Shown: positions 11,863 through 23,219 of the stretch, in pieces | Layout: every line of letters starts with the position of its first letter | Numbering within the stretch: position 1 is the first letter of the stretch | From: Tupaia tana | Lineage: Eukaryota; Chordata; Mammalia; Scandentia; Tupaiidae | Assembly (NCBI GenBank): GCA_026018925.1 | Contig: JAKSZU010000027.1 | Location: forward strand, 4,888,198 to 4,952,197 | DNA length: 64,000 nucleotides | Direction: 5' to 3' | The notes under the pieces: model-generated | Seen by the model: the letters and a program-made list of their open reading frames with translations, nothing else | Databases searched by the model: none | Told to the model about the DNA's origin: nothing | Position numbers and translations under genes: made by a program

Positions 11863-12245
11863 TAAATAATAATGATAAGTCGTCTCGACTTGTGCTTTCG
11901 AGAATGGTGCCTTGCTTTTTCTAATTTTGTAAAATGGCTTCCTGATGAAGTGGAATGTCCATGTCACCATCCCAGAAAATATGAATTGGTCTACAATGAA
12001 ATATTAATGATGATCAACTCACTGGGCTTTTCCTGCGTGAGGACCGAAATAAAAAAGGGAGCTAGATTTCTTGATAATGCATTAAAATATTATTGCTTCA
12101 GTATCAACTGTGGCTAATGCATTATTATTTTTTTTTTTAAAAATCTCTCTCTTTCCTATTTCATCTCTCTTCCTTCTGCCCTCATTGGGTTATTTTCATT
12201 CTTTAGCAGAAACTTCAGATAGATAATGACATGGTTTGAAGGACA
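11863..12245. other. AT-rich, repeat-poor stretch; candidate conserved noncoding DNA
   Basis: No repeat recognised. It contains several TAAT homeodomain-type cores, for example around 12,075-12,120 (ATGCATTAAAATATT, GCTAATGCATTATT). The texture resembles conserved enhancer DNA, but conservation cannot be judged from one sequence. Confidence 0.3.
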
Positions 12246-12475
12246 GGGTATGAGATCCTGGAATGGGCCAGAAATAAGTCCTACTTCAATCACATGCCAG
12301 TTTTTCTTTTATTAACATTGGGAGAGCTACTTATCTGGCAAATGTGTCTGCAAAGTGGGGGTGAAAAGAATAGTAATGTCTATTTTATAGCTCTGTGGTG
12401 AGAATTAATTAACACATAGGTACGGAGTGCCTTAACGTCTGGCTCATAGTAAGACCTCAAAATTATTAACTCAAT
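12246..12475 (+). mobile_element. MIR SINE
   Basis: GAGCTACTTATCTGGC, GGGGGTGAAAAGAATAG, GTGAGAATTAATTAACAC and GTGCCTTAACGTCTGGC follow forward MIR order through the 3' end. Confidence 0.78.
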
Positions 12476-12584
12476 CTAGCCATGCCATAATACAGATTGC
12501 AAGTTGACATGTTGTACCCAATAAATAGATATCATTTTTAATTTAGCAGTTAAATATAAAACCTCAAGATGTGCCACTTTTCCT

Positions 12585-13195
12585 TGTTTGGTGGTCGTGG
12601 TAGCGGGGGCGGTCAGGGGAGCTAGGAGGCGAAATCCGTATCCGCCTGTTTGCCCACGCTGGTCTCCTGGGTGAGAGCCGTGGTGGAGAAGCGCGTCACG
12701 AGGAGCAGCTGTAATGAGATTTGGGGATTATTTGTGGGTTTCTGCTTCCTGCTCTCTTCTGCTTCCTGATACCATCTGAACGTTGGTTCTGCGGACTCTG
12801 GACCAGCTCCGGAGCTATCTCCCCAGCTTTGCTGATGCTGTCAGGATTAGCAGAAGAACAAGCTGGAGGACCCCCTCGAGGGCATTGCCTCTGAGCTATG
12901 GGAAGAGTGGGCACTGGCTCTGGAAGGGCTCAGACTCTGGGAATTCACCATGCTGCACTTTTCTCCTTTGGTAACTGCCACCTGCAGCCACTAGCCCTAC
13001 TGCCTGGGGTGCTCCAGTCCCCACCCCTCCTTGGGCTGCCTGCAGCCTTATCTGGAGAGCCACAGAGGGCTGAGCTGAGGTGAGATGGAGCGATAAGCAG
13101 GAAGTGCAGTGGAATTTCATTCCTGGAAAAAAAAAAAAGGGACCTTGGCATGAATAGCAGAGTGGAGGGTTCGGGATGTTAATCACTGCTCCTTT
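12585..13195. other. GC-rich patch with CpG-dense left end
   Basis: 12,590-12,705 has closely spaced CpGs (for example GGTAGCGGGGGCGGTC and AGAAGCGCGTCACGAGG), unusual here outside SINEs. 12,720-13,110 is GC-rich with several short frames on both strands. It could be an enhancer, a noncoding exon or a decayed CpG island. No protein was recognised. Confidence 0.4.
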
Positions 13196-13560
13196 CCTCA
13201 GACAGCTTTATTAAGATCAATGCTTTTTGTTGCCAAATTAGAGTGGACCTAGAGCGAACTTCCCAGCAGTTATTAACGCAAGTCCACATTTGCTGGAAGG
13301 ATTGGGTACCTCCACGTGCTCAGCCATGGCTGGAAGTTACACAATATCTATATCATTTTTCACAGCTTTGTCATTAGCTGGTAATGATTTGATTATTTTG
13401 CAGATGAATCACAGTATAAATCTCTTTCACAAACACTACCTCCAAGTATTAATCAAAACCATTAAGGCAAAGCAGTCGGTGCAAATTAAAAAATTTGCAT
13501 GTCTAAATTAAAAATTACAGTAATACATCATAAATAAATCTTTTAAATTCTCCATGGCCT
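13196..13560. other. Repeat-free AT-rich stretch; candidate conserved noncoding DNA
   Basis: Contains TAAT and ATTA cores (for example GTCATTAGCTGGTAATG and AGTATTAATCAAAACC) and no recognisable mobile element. Purely a textural resemblance. Confidence 0.3.
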
Positions 13561-13633
13561 CTATGCACATCCTTTCTATGGTGTGTGTATTCTATAATGA
13601 GACCATGAATACCAAGCTTTTCTCTCTTTCATT

Positions 13634-13732
13634 GTATATATATATGCATACAGACACACACATAGAGAGATATATCTATACACACACACACACACACACA
13701 CACCCATATATATATGTATATATGCATATTGT
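13634..13732 (+). repeat. Compound TA/CA microsatellite
   Basis: TA repeats, a short ACAC tract, an imperfect AGAGATATATC block, a long (CA)n and more (TA)n. Confidence 0.95.
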
Positions 13733-14202
13733 TTCATTTTAAAGGCAGAATTCAAGTCCTTAGGTGAAATATGGTGTTAGAATATGACCTAGAAGGTGGT
13801 GTTTTTCTTTTCCTTTCCCCCATTTGCTTCTTATTTTCCTAGCAGAAGATGCAGACGGCACAAAAAAAAAAAAAAAAAAGAATAGAAGCGATTGCAGATA
13901 ATTTGCAGTGTCTTCCGTTGTCGCAAAGTAAATATTTGTAAAAGGTGATGTTTCTTTTTCAAATAACTTTGAACTGTGAGGAAAATTACCAAGTTATGTT
14001 TTAGGTAATATTTCATTTTGGAACTATTAAGACATTACTTGCAATATGGGAGGAAATTAGAGGGCTTTGAGTGATGAAAGCCACCTTTGGCATTAAAAAA
14101 CTATTATTATTCCCTTGAAACGCCAAAGCAAATTAAAACAGGAAAATGAAACTTTCAAGTGCCCTGGATTTGAAAAGCCATTTTTTTCTCCTTTCATTTG
14201 TC
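13733..14202. other. Unassigned AT-rich sequence with an A run
   Basis: An uninterrupted run of about 19 A at 13,861-13,879 has no SINE upstream that I can recognise. The rest is AT-rich and unassigned. Confidence 0.4.
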
Positions 14203-14270
14203 AAAAAAAAAAATATATATATATACATATATATATTTATATATATATATGTATATATATATATACATTT
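14203..14270 (+). repeat. (TA)n microsatellite after an A run
   Basis: About ten A followed by TA repeats with single-base interruptions. Self-complementary. Confidence 0.95.
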
Positions 14271-14984
14271 TATGACTTATTTCACTGGAAACCTGGAAGA
14301 AATCATTTATAAGGCAGAAAGTACTCTTTTCAAAATGCCTTTGCCAAAGAGTTTAGGGGAGTGCTACTGCCCACATGTAGGTCTCATGTACCGTGCTCAA
14401 TAGATCTCTGCTGAAGAAATACAGACTAGTGTGTATGGAAGATCCATCTCGGCTTCAGGTAATGGAGTGGCAGCAGCAATTAGAAAGCTCTTTCGCTCTG
14501 CCCAGGGTTTAACCCAATTAACCTATCTGTAACCTATTAACCTAATTAAATAGAAGAGCGTCTCTGTGAATGAGGTATACAGGATTCTTCCCATTTGTGG
14601 TTCGAGGGTGGGTAGGATACCATGGTATAGGGAATATGATCATTTGGAGTCCAATTTTTTGTAACAGAATTGGAACATCAAAACACAGTTTCAAGGTGGG
14701 TGGTGTTTCTGTAACAGAAATGAACAGGTTAGTGTGATTCTTACACCTCCCTCTCTTGTGAGAATTTTACTTTTTTTTTAAACTGGTACAGAGATTTGTC
14801 AAGAGGAAAGGACATTTGCCATTCTCCTGGGACTCTGTTTAAAACTCGTTCCTTATCTCATATAGACTTTAGAAAGAGGCAAGAGAAAGTCTCTCCATCA
14901 TTTTCATGAGTGTAATTCATTGGGTACAATTGTGTTAACACCATAGCTTAAAGTTTATTAAAGGTGAGGTTTATATCTGGCCCT
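14271..14984. other. Unassigned sequence
   Basis: No recognised repeat. AACCTATTAACCTAATTAA near 14,530 is a short imperfect direct repeat. Confidence 0.4.
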
Positions 14985-15105
14985 TTACTAGGGATTTAGT
15001 GGATTGCTTAATCTCTCCGGGTCTCAGTTCACTCATCTGTGTAAAATGAGTGGGATGGATAAAATGGTCCTCATAAAGATCTTTCCAAGTTCTAAATAGT
15101 TTGTG
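14985..15105 (+). mobile_element. MIR fragment
   Basis: GATTGCTTAATCTCTCCG, GGTCTCAGTTCACTCATC, GTAAAATGAGTGGGATGG match the MIR core in forward orientation. Confidence 0.65.
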
Positions 15106-15424
15106 ATTTGACATCGTTAACTTCTACTTTCTCTCCTTTTGACTCCATTTGCCAAAGTAAACACTTCTAGTATGGGTTTGGCTAGCACTGCACTGTTCCA
15201 TGTAATCTTTGTGTTGTCTATTTAAATTTAAGTTCAATTAAATGTAAAACTCAGTTCTTTAGTGCAGTGGTCACATAGCGAGTGCTCAGTGCCAACGCAA
15301 GGCTGACGGCCACCTCGCTGGGCAGTGCAGACGCAGAACATGTTCATCGGCGCTCTGTGTGCCGAATGAACCTGCAACGAGTTCTGAGATCCCCTCAGTC
15401 ACTTGGTCCTGGTTTTGGCTTATG
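15106..15424. other. Unassigned sequence
   Basis: Nothing recognised. A few CpGs lie near 15,300-15,350. Confidence 0.35.
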
Positions 15425-15660
15425 TGTGATGAAAGAAGCCAAGCTGTAAAATTTGGAGACATTCTACAGCGCCTGTAGCACCTTTAACTGGACACTTAGC
15501 CGATTACTAGCTGTACGAGCCTTGCTCTTCAGGGTTAGCCTTTCTAAGGTCCCAGTTTCTCATCAGTGAAGCAGGGGTAACATTATCTATTCTGCAGGGT
15601 GGTGTTATGGAGCACCTGCCCTGGGGCCGGGCAGTAGCAGATGCTGAATATCTACTATGG
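15425..15660 (+). mobile_element. MIR SINE
   Basis: GATTACTAGCTGTACGAGCC, CCCAGTTTCTCATCAGTG, GGGGTAACATTATCTATT and GCAGATGCTGAATATC follow MIR from core to 3' end. Confidence 0.75.
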
Positions 15661-15747
15661 TTAACATGAATTTCATGGAAGAGCCAAGCCTAGCATGGGA
15701 CAGATAAGAGACTTATGTGTTAACACAATATTGGATTGCAGATGAGA

Positions 15748-15795
15748 CTCTTGGGACCAGCAGATGTGGTTAAGTTGTTGGACTTTTTCTTTGAA
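15748..15795 (+). mobile_element. Possible SINE head fragment, family A
   Basis: GGGACCAGCAGATGTGGTT followed by AAGTTGTTGGAC resembles the family A head. The B box, body and tail cannot be followed, so this is a truncated or badly decayed copy at best. Confidence 0.35.
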
Positions 15796-16119
15796 CATGT
15801 TGGTCTCCATCATAGATGTGTTCTCTGTTTCCGCAACCCTTTATACATATTTCTCTCATTCTCTTACTAGAGGGTAAGGGGTAGGATCTTTGCAACTTCA
15901 GTTTTCCTTTTATGTAGTCAATTCTCAATCGTTTCCTTTACTACCGGGTACCTTTGAGCAAATGGATAGTTTGAATGCTAAATATTTTACAAAAGAAGAG
16001 ATTTATGTTCCAGACTCGTTAATAGTTAATGGAGGCAGTATGATTTTGAAAGTTTGAAAGATCTCTTGACTTGGGCTTTCCATTTTGTTTTCTCACCACA
16101 TAGCTCTCTCCACCTTTTA
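15796..16119. other. Unassigned sequence
   Basis: Nothing firmly recognised. 15,902-15,962 is similar to 17,262-17,321, in the same orientation. Confidence 0.35.
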
Positions 16120-16990
16120 TAATATTTATTACAATAATCCCACCACACAGATAACCTCTGTTGACATTTTAAAAATGTATGATAGGAGCACGTGAACATA
16201 TTTAGAAAATTCAAACAAGGCAGAAAGATACAAAACAGAGAGGAAAAGTCCCTCCCTTCCTCCACTCTTTCACCCAACTCCTTTAACAAAGCCAACCATT
16301 CGTGATAATGCTCTCAGATGTGACCTTTATAAACCTATATATAATATGTATAAGTAGCCTCTTAGCAATGTACAGACTAAGAACTATAATGTATGCAGTG
16401 TTCTGATCCTGCTTTTGTTTTTTGCCTTACTACTACATCTGAGACTTTTCAGATCATGACATACAACTCTTCCTCAGTTTTTATGGTATTGGATGCATGG
16501 TATTGTATCATATGGATATTCTATTCCTTAATACATTTGATCTTTCCTTACTTGATAAATATTTGTTCCCAGGTTTCTTTTTGCTAGGACAAACTATGGT
16601 ATATTTGCAAATGAATCAAATGAATTTCTGGTTGTGTTATTGTCAGGTCAAAGATAATATGTTTTTGTTGTAATAGCTATTGCTTAATGGCCACCTAGAA
16701 AGTTCAAACTCGTTGGTACATTTATCACCAGTGTTAAGAATGACTGCTTCCCTGTAGGCTAACTACTATCAAGTATCTTCACACCTTAATATTTGCCCAT
16801 CTATTTATTAGGTGAAAAGTGACTTCTAGTTTTGAATTACACTTTTTAATTATGAATGAGAGGGAGTCTGTTTTGTACTCTTATTAACCATGGCTATTTG
16901 TATTTTTTTCCCCCTGTAAGCTGTCTATGTAACTATCCTGTGCTAATTGGGGGAAGTTCATTTTGTTCTATCACTACTTTTCTCTTTTTT
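16120..16990 (+). mobile_element. Ancient LINE-like interspersed repeat
   Basis: Blocks such as CTTGATAAATATTTGTTCCC, TTGTCAGGTCAAAGATAATA, TAGGTGAAAAGTGACTTC and CATGGCTATTTGTATT follow the order of a common mammalian repeat (ctgggtcaaaggg... gccatttgtattt type). I do not assign a family name. Confidence 0.5.
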
Positions 16991-17009
16991 TAGAATTACT
17001 TTAACTTTA

Positions 17010-17155
17010 TTTTAATTTGAACACAGAGGGATACAGTGAGAGATAGAGAAAGAGAGAGAGAGAAAGCAAGCCGCCAGATCTGGGACTTGAACCACAGTTG
17101 GCCTTGTGGGAGTCCAGCACCCTTAACCACCATGCCACTTGCATTCCAGCACTAT
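17010..17155 (-). mobile_element. SINE family A-short
   Basis: AT-rich left end, AGAGAGAGAGAGAAAGCAAG purine tract, then directly the head (GCCAGATCTGGGACTTGAAC) without the body. Confidence 0.85.
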
Positions 17156-17829
17156 CTAAATTGACCAAATTAAAACTCTGTCTGTGCATTGAAAATATAG
17201 CTCTTGTCCAATCTGTTGTTTGGTTCTGGAATTTTCTTGTATTTTTTTTTTCCTCCCCACATTGGTGTTTTCCTTTTCTGTAGCCAACTCTCAAATCATT
17301 TCTTTACTACACTTGGGTAATTGGATCACCAAAGCAGAAAGGAATTATTTATAAAATAAACTGTTCAGAAACAAGTATATGGCCACCTTGTGTTTTAGCT
17401 CTTCTTCACCTTTACCTCAAACAGACAAGTTTTTCTTTGACTTATTTGAAATATTGGAGGTTCAGCCTAAAACTTAAATAATTATTTTCAAAACAAAATT
17501 ATCTACAAACCCCCACTGATCTAGGGGTTTATTTTTTTCCCAGGACTCATTGAAACATACCAACTCAATCTTGTTGAGGCAATGTAAGTGATTCAAATAC
17601 AAGCTTATAATCTAGTAAGAAATGCATGAAAACCACTACAGGAAAAAGAGAAGTATGTGTATTTGAAGTAAGATTCTCAGCTCAATCCAGTTTTGAGGGT
17701 ATACACATGCAAATTTGTAAGTACCACCTGATGTGAAATTTTCCATCTCATCCCATGATTAAAAAAATAGTTACAGAGATTATAGTCTCAATATTTTTCC
17801 CCAAAGATGATAAGATAAATTGAAATCAG
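17156..17829. other. Unassigned sequence
   Basis: AT-rich. The first 150 bp could belong to the ancient repeat on the far side of the SINE. Nothing else recognised. Confidence 0.35.
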
Positions 17830-18102
17830 CTTTTTTTTTTTTTTTTTTTTGAGAGGTTTTTGCTATAGGGCACATGAGCTCGCCAGTAAGACAGAGAGAG
17901 ACAGAGAGACAGAAAGTGAGAAATCACCCCCCAGGGGGGAATAGCCATGTCTCTATCCCTTCTCCTCCATTCTCCTCTCGGGATCCTGGGCACGCATACA
18001 CATATGCCCAGACTGAGTTTAAGCCACCAGGTCCGGGACTTGAACTGCGGTCGACGAAATGGGAGTTCAGCGACATAGCTGTTATGCTAACTGCTGGTCC
18101 CC
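17830..18102 (-). mobile_element. SINE family A-long
   Basis: About 20 T at the left, then GCTATAGGGCACATGAGC, body with CCCCCCAGGGGGG, B box and head ending CTGCTGGTCCCC. A short target repeat AAATCAG occurs at 17,823-17,829 and 18,103-18,109. Confidence 0.93.
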
Positions 18103-18110
18103 AAATCAGT

Positions 18111-18985
18111 TTTTACAGTAGCAGCTGGGTAGAATAATGAGAGACGTACAGTTGATGATTCTTGATTAAGTGATTAGGAATTGATAAGGTGAGAATAAAT
18201 ACTGAGTCTTGCATATAACTGTTTTAAGTTGCCTTTAAAAATCATACTGTAGCCCACAAAGATACATATTGATGATGTGCCAACCAGAAAATATAATTAA
18301 AAAACAAACCCAGCTTCTTCAGACATTTATTCGAGAAAACTTGCTCCTTACTCTCCTGTGTGTTAACCATCCGTACTCACATGGTTATGTTTAGTTTTTT
18401 TTCTGTCTTTTGAAAACCAAGATCTTTGTAGAAAAATTGAAAAGTGTGAATAGGTACAAACAAATTTGTTTTTCATTTTTAAGACTTCTTCTAAGTAACT
18501 GTTGATAGCTCCTAGTCTGTGGATGCAGCATAATTAATTTAAACGCTCCCACTTTTTACTGACTTTGTAGGTGTGTCCTTTTATTTTATATTTAATTTAA
18601 AAAATTATAAACAGGAGCCGGGATGAACCTTGCTGCAATAAGCTTTTGTTTTGCCAAACAGCCCTTTAGGAGGGATTCCTGGAAGACAAATGTAATGTGA
18701 AATGGTATGAACTTTACTAAGATTCTGATATCCAGAAGCCAATTCTACGCAGAGCTGGCAAATCCCACTGCAAGAATAGTGATGTTGTCTCCTGCTGTGT
18801 CCCACTGTGCAAATGTCCTGGTAACAAAGAGGAAACATTGTCAAACCAATTTGGACTTAAAAGCACCAACAAGAGAAACAACAAACAGAACCCCTATGAC
18901 AAGAAGGGAACAGCTCTCAGGTTTTGTTCCAATATTAGAAGTACTTGTCCCTGTGAAAGGGAATTTTATTTTTTCTTTCATATCA
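18111..18985. other. Unassigned sequence
   Basis: AT-rich to 18,600, mixed afterwards. A 119-codon frame near 18,707 runs into the adjoining microsatellite and has no recognisable domain. Confidence 0.4.
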
Positions 18986-18987
18986 TT

Positions 18988-19088
18988 CATATGTATATAT
19001 ATGTATATATGTATATGTGTGTGTGTGTGTGTATGTATGTATGTGTGTATATATATATATATATAAATAGATAGATATAGATATAGAT
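18988..19088 (+). repeat. Compound TA/TG microsatellite
   Basis: (TATG), (TG)n, (TATG)n and (TA)n in sequence, ending in AGATAGATATAG. It abuts the tail side of the minus-strand SINE at 19,089 and may have grown from that tail. Confidence 0.93.
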
Positions 19089-19338
19089 TGCCAGAAGGCT
19101 GTGCACTTGCCAGAGAGAGAGGGATAAACAGAAAGAGACAGAAAGCATCTCCTACCCTCATGGGGTATAGCACGCAAAGATTCCATCTCCTCCATCTCTT
19201 CATCCTGTTGAGATTTTGGGCATGCACACACACACACACACACCTGCCATGCTGTTCAAGCTGCCAGGGCTGGCATTTGAACCACTCTTGGCCATGTGGG
19301 ATCTGACTCTTTAACTACTAGGCTATGGGGCCAGCCCA
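19089..19338 (-). mobile_element. tRNA-derived SINE, family B
   Basis: CACTTGCCAGAGAGAGAG tail, body with a (CA)n expansion near 19,228-19,243, and a minus-strand head starting GGGCTGGCCCCATAGCC. Confidence 0.85.
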
Positions 19339-20537
19339 CAAACCAGGTATTTTTATAACGATTCTTTTTGACCTATGATTTGTGCATTGCTCTGATAATG
19401 CCTGCTTTCCTGATCTAGAGTCAGGGTTAACACAGATAAAGTCATTCAAGTTCACCCTTCCACATCATGCTTGAGAATCCCTATTTGCTGTCTCTGTGGT
19501 TTGCCCCTCATTTTACTTTCTGCTTTCCCCGACTCCCTGGAGGAATATTTGGCCACATTCTTTGTAGTATTCAAAGAAATGAGAAGAATCCACAGCAATT
19601 CTAGCCACTTTATAAACTGGCATGTTAAGCACATGTGGGTTTCTAAGGGTGAGCCAGGACTTTCAGAGGTAAGTACGATTTGTATTTAAATAGGAATAAA
19701 CGACTGAGTCACTTGGGATGAAAACCTGTTTGGCAATCCTCAAGAAGGGGCAGATTACTTCTGACAGGCCTAAACAGCCCAGGCAGATAGGATCATTTAA
19801 CTATATTTAACGAACTCTGACAAAGGAATGCTTGATTAATGTCTCCCACCCAAATGTCCAGGGACTGGCAGGTCACCTTCTCAAACCAATAGGCAGTTGA
19901 AGCTACTTCAAAGTTCTTTATTATGCATGAACGCAACGTGCTTGAAAAGGTCTGATGAAGACACACTCTACCAAGATCTTAGTCAGGTTTTCCTTGTTTT
20001 TTTCTAGTGTGGTTAGGATAGTCTCTTTGATTGGGGGCAGACATTTGCAGGGCCCATGTGTAGGGCAGTTACTCATACTAGACCAATATGGTAATTTGAT
20101 TATTTGGAAACAAAGCATTCAATAAAGATCAAAACAATCCCTCCCACCCACCAAACTGTTAGGAGCTGGAAATTCCAATGATTATTGTTATTATTTTTTT
20201 ACTATAAAATAATCAGATTTCAGGATTTTTGTAGGTGTTAGTTCAGTATCATGGTAGTGTCCACGCCAAGGTTTTCAAGGTGGTTCTGTTTGGTTTTGCT
20301 ATCTCTTGAACTATCTAGATGTTTCTCATTTTGGAGATTTGAAATAAAAGACTTCCCACTAGGATTTCAAGAGGCATCTACTCCAACTCTACCTCCAGAG
20401 GCCAGTTCTGTCTCTAGCGTTGGCAATTCCTAGACTAGAATTGTGTTTCTATCTCTCGCAGTAGTTAACATGGCTCACACATTCCGGCAAAGAACAGGAG
20501 ACAGCAGAATCGATGGATTCTTGGGGTCATTGAAAAT
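19339..20537. other. Unassigned sequence
   Basis: 1.2 kb with no SINE or other family recognised. Several short frames, none convincing. Confidence 0.4.
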
Positions 20538-20550
20538 AAACTAAATTATT

Positions 20551-20699
20551 GGGGATCAGCAATGTTGTTGGACTCCCATGTGGTTCGAGTCTCGGACCTG
20601 GTAGCTTAAACTCACACTGGGTGCATGTGCATGCATGCCCAAGATCCTGAGAGGAGAATGGAGAAGAAGGGATTGTGGCATGGCTATCCCCCTGGAGGG

Positions 20700-20731
<32 letters not shown>

Positions 20732-20791
20732 GATGAGTGCACATGCCCTATAACAAAAACCTCTCCAAAAAAAGAAAGAAAAAATAAAAAG
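20551..20791 (+). mobile_element. SINE family A-long with internal head deletions
   Basis: The head lacks the A-box block and part of the sequence before the B box. TGGTTCGAGTCTCGG remains. Body, (CT)n segment and tail are intact. Target duplication AAACTAAATTATT at 20,538-20,550 and AAACTACATTATT at 20,792-20,804. Confidence 0.93.
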
Positions 20792-20804
20792 AAACTACAT
20801 TATT

Positions 20805-20995
20805 AGTGTTTGAAATTTTTTCATGGGGTCTTTGTTGGCCTGGGCTCCTTTTTCTTGGCACTTTTCAAGATGACAGCATTTCTAAGGTGACAGTAATTTT
20901 TCCATGTGTGGTTATGCTTTTCAAAACAAAATTATAATCATAATAGATGTGATCTTTTGTATCAACATAAACTGGTTACACTCCACCAACAGGAA
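20805..20995. other. Unassigned sequence
   Basis: Nothing recognised. Confidence 0.35.
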
Positions 20996-20997
20996 TA

Positions 20998-21085
20998 TGA
21001 ACTCTCTCTTTTGTTTACTGCTGTACCGCTAGCACCTAGAACAGAGCCTGACATACTGTCAGTGCTCATTAAAAACGAATTGGAA
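20998..21085 (+). mobile_element. L2 LINE 3' end fragment
   Basis: ACTGCTGTACCGCTAGCACC, TAGAACAGAGCCTGACATA, TCAGTGCTCATTAAAAACG match the L2 terminus. Confidence 0.7.
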
Positions 21086-21354
21086 GAACAATAGCAGGTA
21101 CTGTGGGTGTGTGGTGGCAAGAGGTTCTAGTCAGATCTACCTGGCCCCATGTCACAGCAGTCACAGGAGGCATATAGTAACCACCGGAGGGGAGCCCTGG
21201 GCATTAGTGCCGGGCTGAAGGATATGAAATGAGGAGGGAACGATGAGACTTTGTGGCAAGATACTCTGTCTGACCAACTCCAATTCACCTGCCAACACTC
21301 AGTTGAATTTCTCAAAGAGGTTCTTTCTGGCTTCATCCTCTCTTCTCTCCACTA
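21086..21354. other. Unassigned sequence
   Basis: Nothing recognised. Confidence 0.35.
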
Positions 21355-21845
21355 TGGTTAGAACTGCCTGAGTTTTCTACAGATGTTATAATAAATTATC
21401 AGAGTCTTAAAATAATAGATGGAAGTATATCTTACAGTTCCATAGGTCAGAAGGTTAACCTGAGTCGCAGCGGGCTAACATCGAGATGTTGGCAGTCTTC
21501 TTTTCCTTCTGGAGACTCTTGGGGAGTGTCTTCTTGCCCTTTTCAGCTCTGGGAACTACCCGGATTTCTTGGTGCTGAGTCCTGTCGGCAATGGTAGTTT
21601 GAGTCTTCCTCATGTCACGTCCCTTCAGCCTCCCTTTCTGAATTAAAATCATCCTCTGCCTTCCTCTCCCACTTTTAAGGACTCTTGTGAATGATAGAGC
21701 CTGCCTGGGTAGTCTAAGATGATTCTCTCATTTTCAGATATTTAACCTGATCACATCTGCAAAGTTCCTTTTCCCATGGAAGATGACACATTCATAGGTT
21801 CCAGAGGTTAGGACATTTTGGGTGCCCATTATTCAGTCTATCCCA
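21355..21845 (+). mobile_element. Ancient mammalian interspersed repeat, unnamed
   Basis: Blocks TTACAGTTCCATAGGTCAGA, TTCCTTCTGGAGACTC, ACATCTGCAAAGTTCC, TTCATAGGTTCCAGAGG and GGTGCCCATTATTCAG occur in the order of a widespread mammalian repeat. The copy at 57,500 is of the same general kind. I am not sure of its family name. Confidence 0.6.
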
Positions 21846-22085
21846 GAGAACCTCTACTCTATCCTCCTATAGTACTGTGCACTTTATAGCATTCTTTATA
21901 ACATTTGACAAATGGAAATCGCTCATTTTATTTTGTGACTATTCATCTAATGTCTGCCCTACCACACATAAAGAACTGTGAGGGCATGGGCAGAGTCTGT
22001 GGTGTTTACTCTTCTATCCTCGCTCTTTGGCACATGACTTGGTTTGGCTTATAGTGTTTGATTTTTTTTGTTGTTGTTGCTAAAT
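21846..22085 (+). mobile_element. L2 LINE 3' region
   Basis: TGTCTGCCCTACCACACAT, AAGAACTGTGAGGGCATGGG, CTCTTCTATCCTCGCTC and a truncated end match the L2 3' region, diverged. Confidence 0.55.
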
Positions 22086-22215
22086 AAATGAACATTATAC
22101 CAATCTTATTTCATTTACACTCCAATGCCTCTGTGAGACAGAGGTATTATCTCCATTTCACAGAAGAAGACACTGAGGTTCAGAGAACAAAGGACTTTCT
22201 AATTTCCTTGTCATT
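22086..22215 (-). mobile_element. MIR fragment
   Basis: CAGAGGTATTATCTCCATTT, then CACAGAAGAAGACACTGAGG and TTCAGAGAACAAAGG is the MIR core in reverse orientation. Confidence 0.78.
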
Positions 22216-22790
22216 GGTACCTCCTATTTCATATCTGAATTGTTTCATATTCTGATATATTGCAGGTGGTACTAGTAGCCACACCCATAAAGCACATCAG
22301 AAGACAGAAAGAGTTTCCCAGAAGGGCAGCTGAGATATTATCAAGTGCTGATGTCACTGCCAGGGTCTGCTTGACTCTTAACTGGAAATGGTTGGCTCTT
22401 GCGATTTGGTAAACATGAGCCTTCACTACCAAACAGGATTTCTTGGTTGGGCAGGTTTGGTGTCAGCTGCTCTGAGTAGAGGCTGAATTAGATGGGCAAT
22501 TAACATAGTTTTAATTATATCTGGTGACTTCCTGCTATTTGTACACATTAATAACATCTCAGTTGTTAAAAACGTTCCATCTTCCAAGCCCTAATTTGCT
22601 CAAGCATGTGAATTGTGTTGCACCTTAGGTGAATCTGTCCCAAGATTTGGCCCATCTCCTGAAGCTCAGCCCATGGTTGGTACTAGATACACACCTGCTG
22701 GGTTATTTGAGTGACTGCTGGTGGTAGTTGATGGTCTTTGGTCACTATCAGGGAGTTGGTACTGTGAAAAAATAATTGAATTATCCATTT
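22216..22790. other. Unassigned sequence
   Basis: Nothing recognised. Confidence 0.35.
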
Positions 22791-22796
22791 ATTTAT

Positions 22797-23034
22797 TTAA
22801 GAGAGATTTTTGCTATAGGGCATGTGCACTCACCAGAGAGAGAGACAGAAAGCAAGAAATCACCCCCCAGGGAAATGGCAATGCCGTAATCCCTTTTCCT
22901 CCATTCTCCTCTCAGGACTTTGGGCACACAGGCACATGTGCCCGGAGTGTATTTTAACCTCCGCGTCCAGGACTTGAACCACAGTTACTACATGTGAGTC
23001 CAGTGACACAACCATTATGCCATCTGCTCGTTCC
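22797..23034 (-). mobile_element. SINE family A-long
   Basis: TTGCTATAGGGCATGTGC end, purine tract, body with ACCCCCCAGGG and a head ending CCATCTGCTCGTTCC. The bases around the B box carry a small deletion. Confidence 0.92.
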
Positions 23035-23219
23035 TCAATTTCTTTATTTTGTCGTGCTCTACTTTATTTCACAAAGCAATCGACAGAGCTGTGGATGACA
23101 TATTTATGAAATCCAAAACTAAGAATAAATTCTAAACCAAGTGGTTTTCATGAGAATGCATCAGTAGCTTCAAGAGTTACCAAATCCTACCAGCTAACTG
23201 TTGTTGGAAAAAGGCAACA

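Noticed and set aside
12696-13186. Coding exon in the GC-rich patch
   Set aside because: Overlapping short frames on both strands, none with a recognisable protein or clear splice sites. Kept only as a GC-rich patch.
13636-14270. Coding frames rich in Tyr-Ile-His
   Set aside because: Translations of TA/CA microsatellites.
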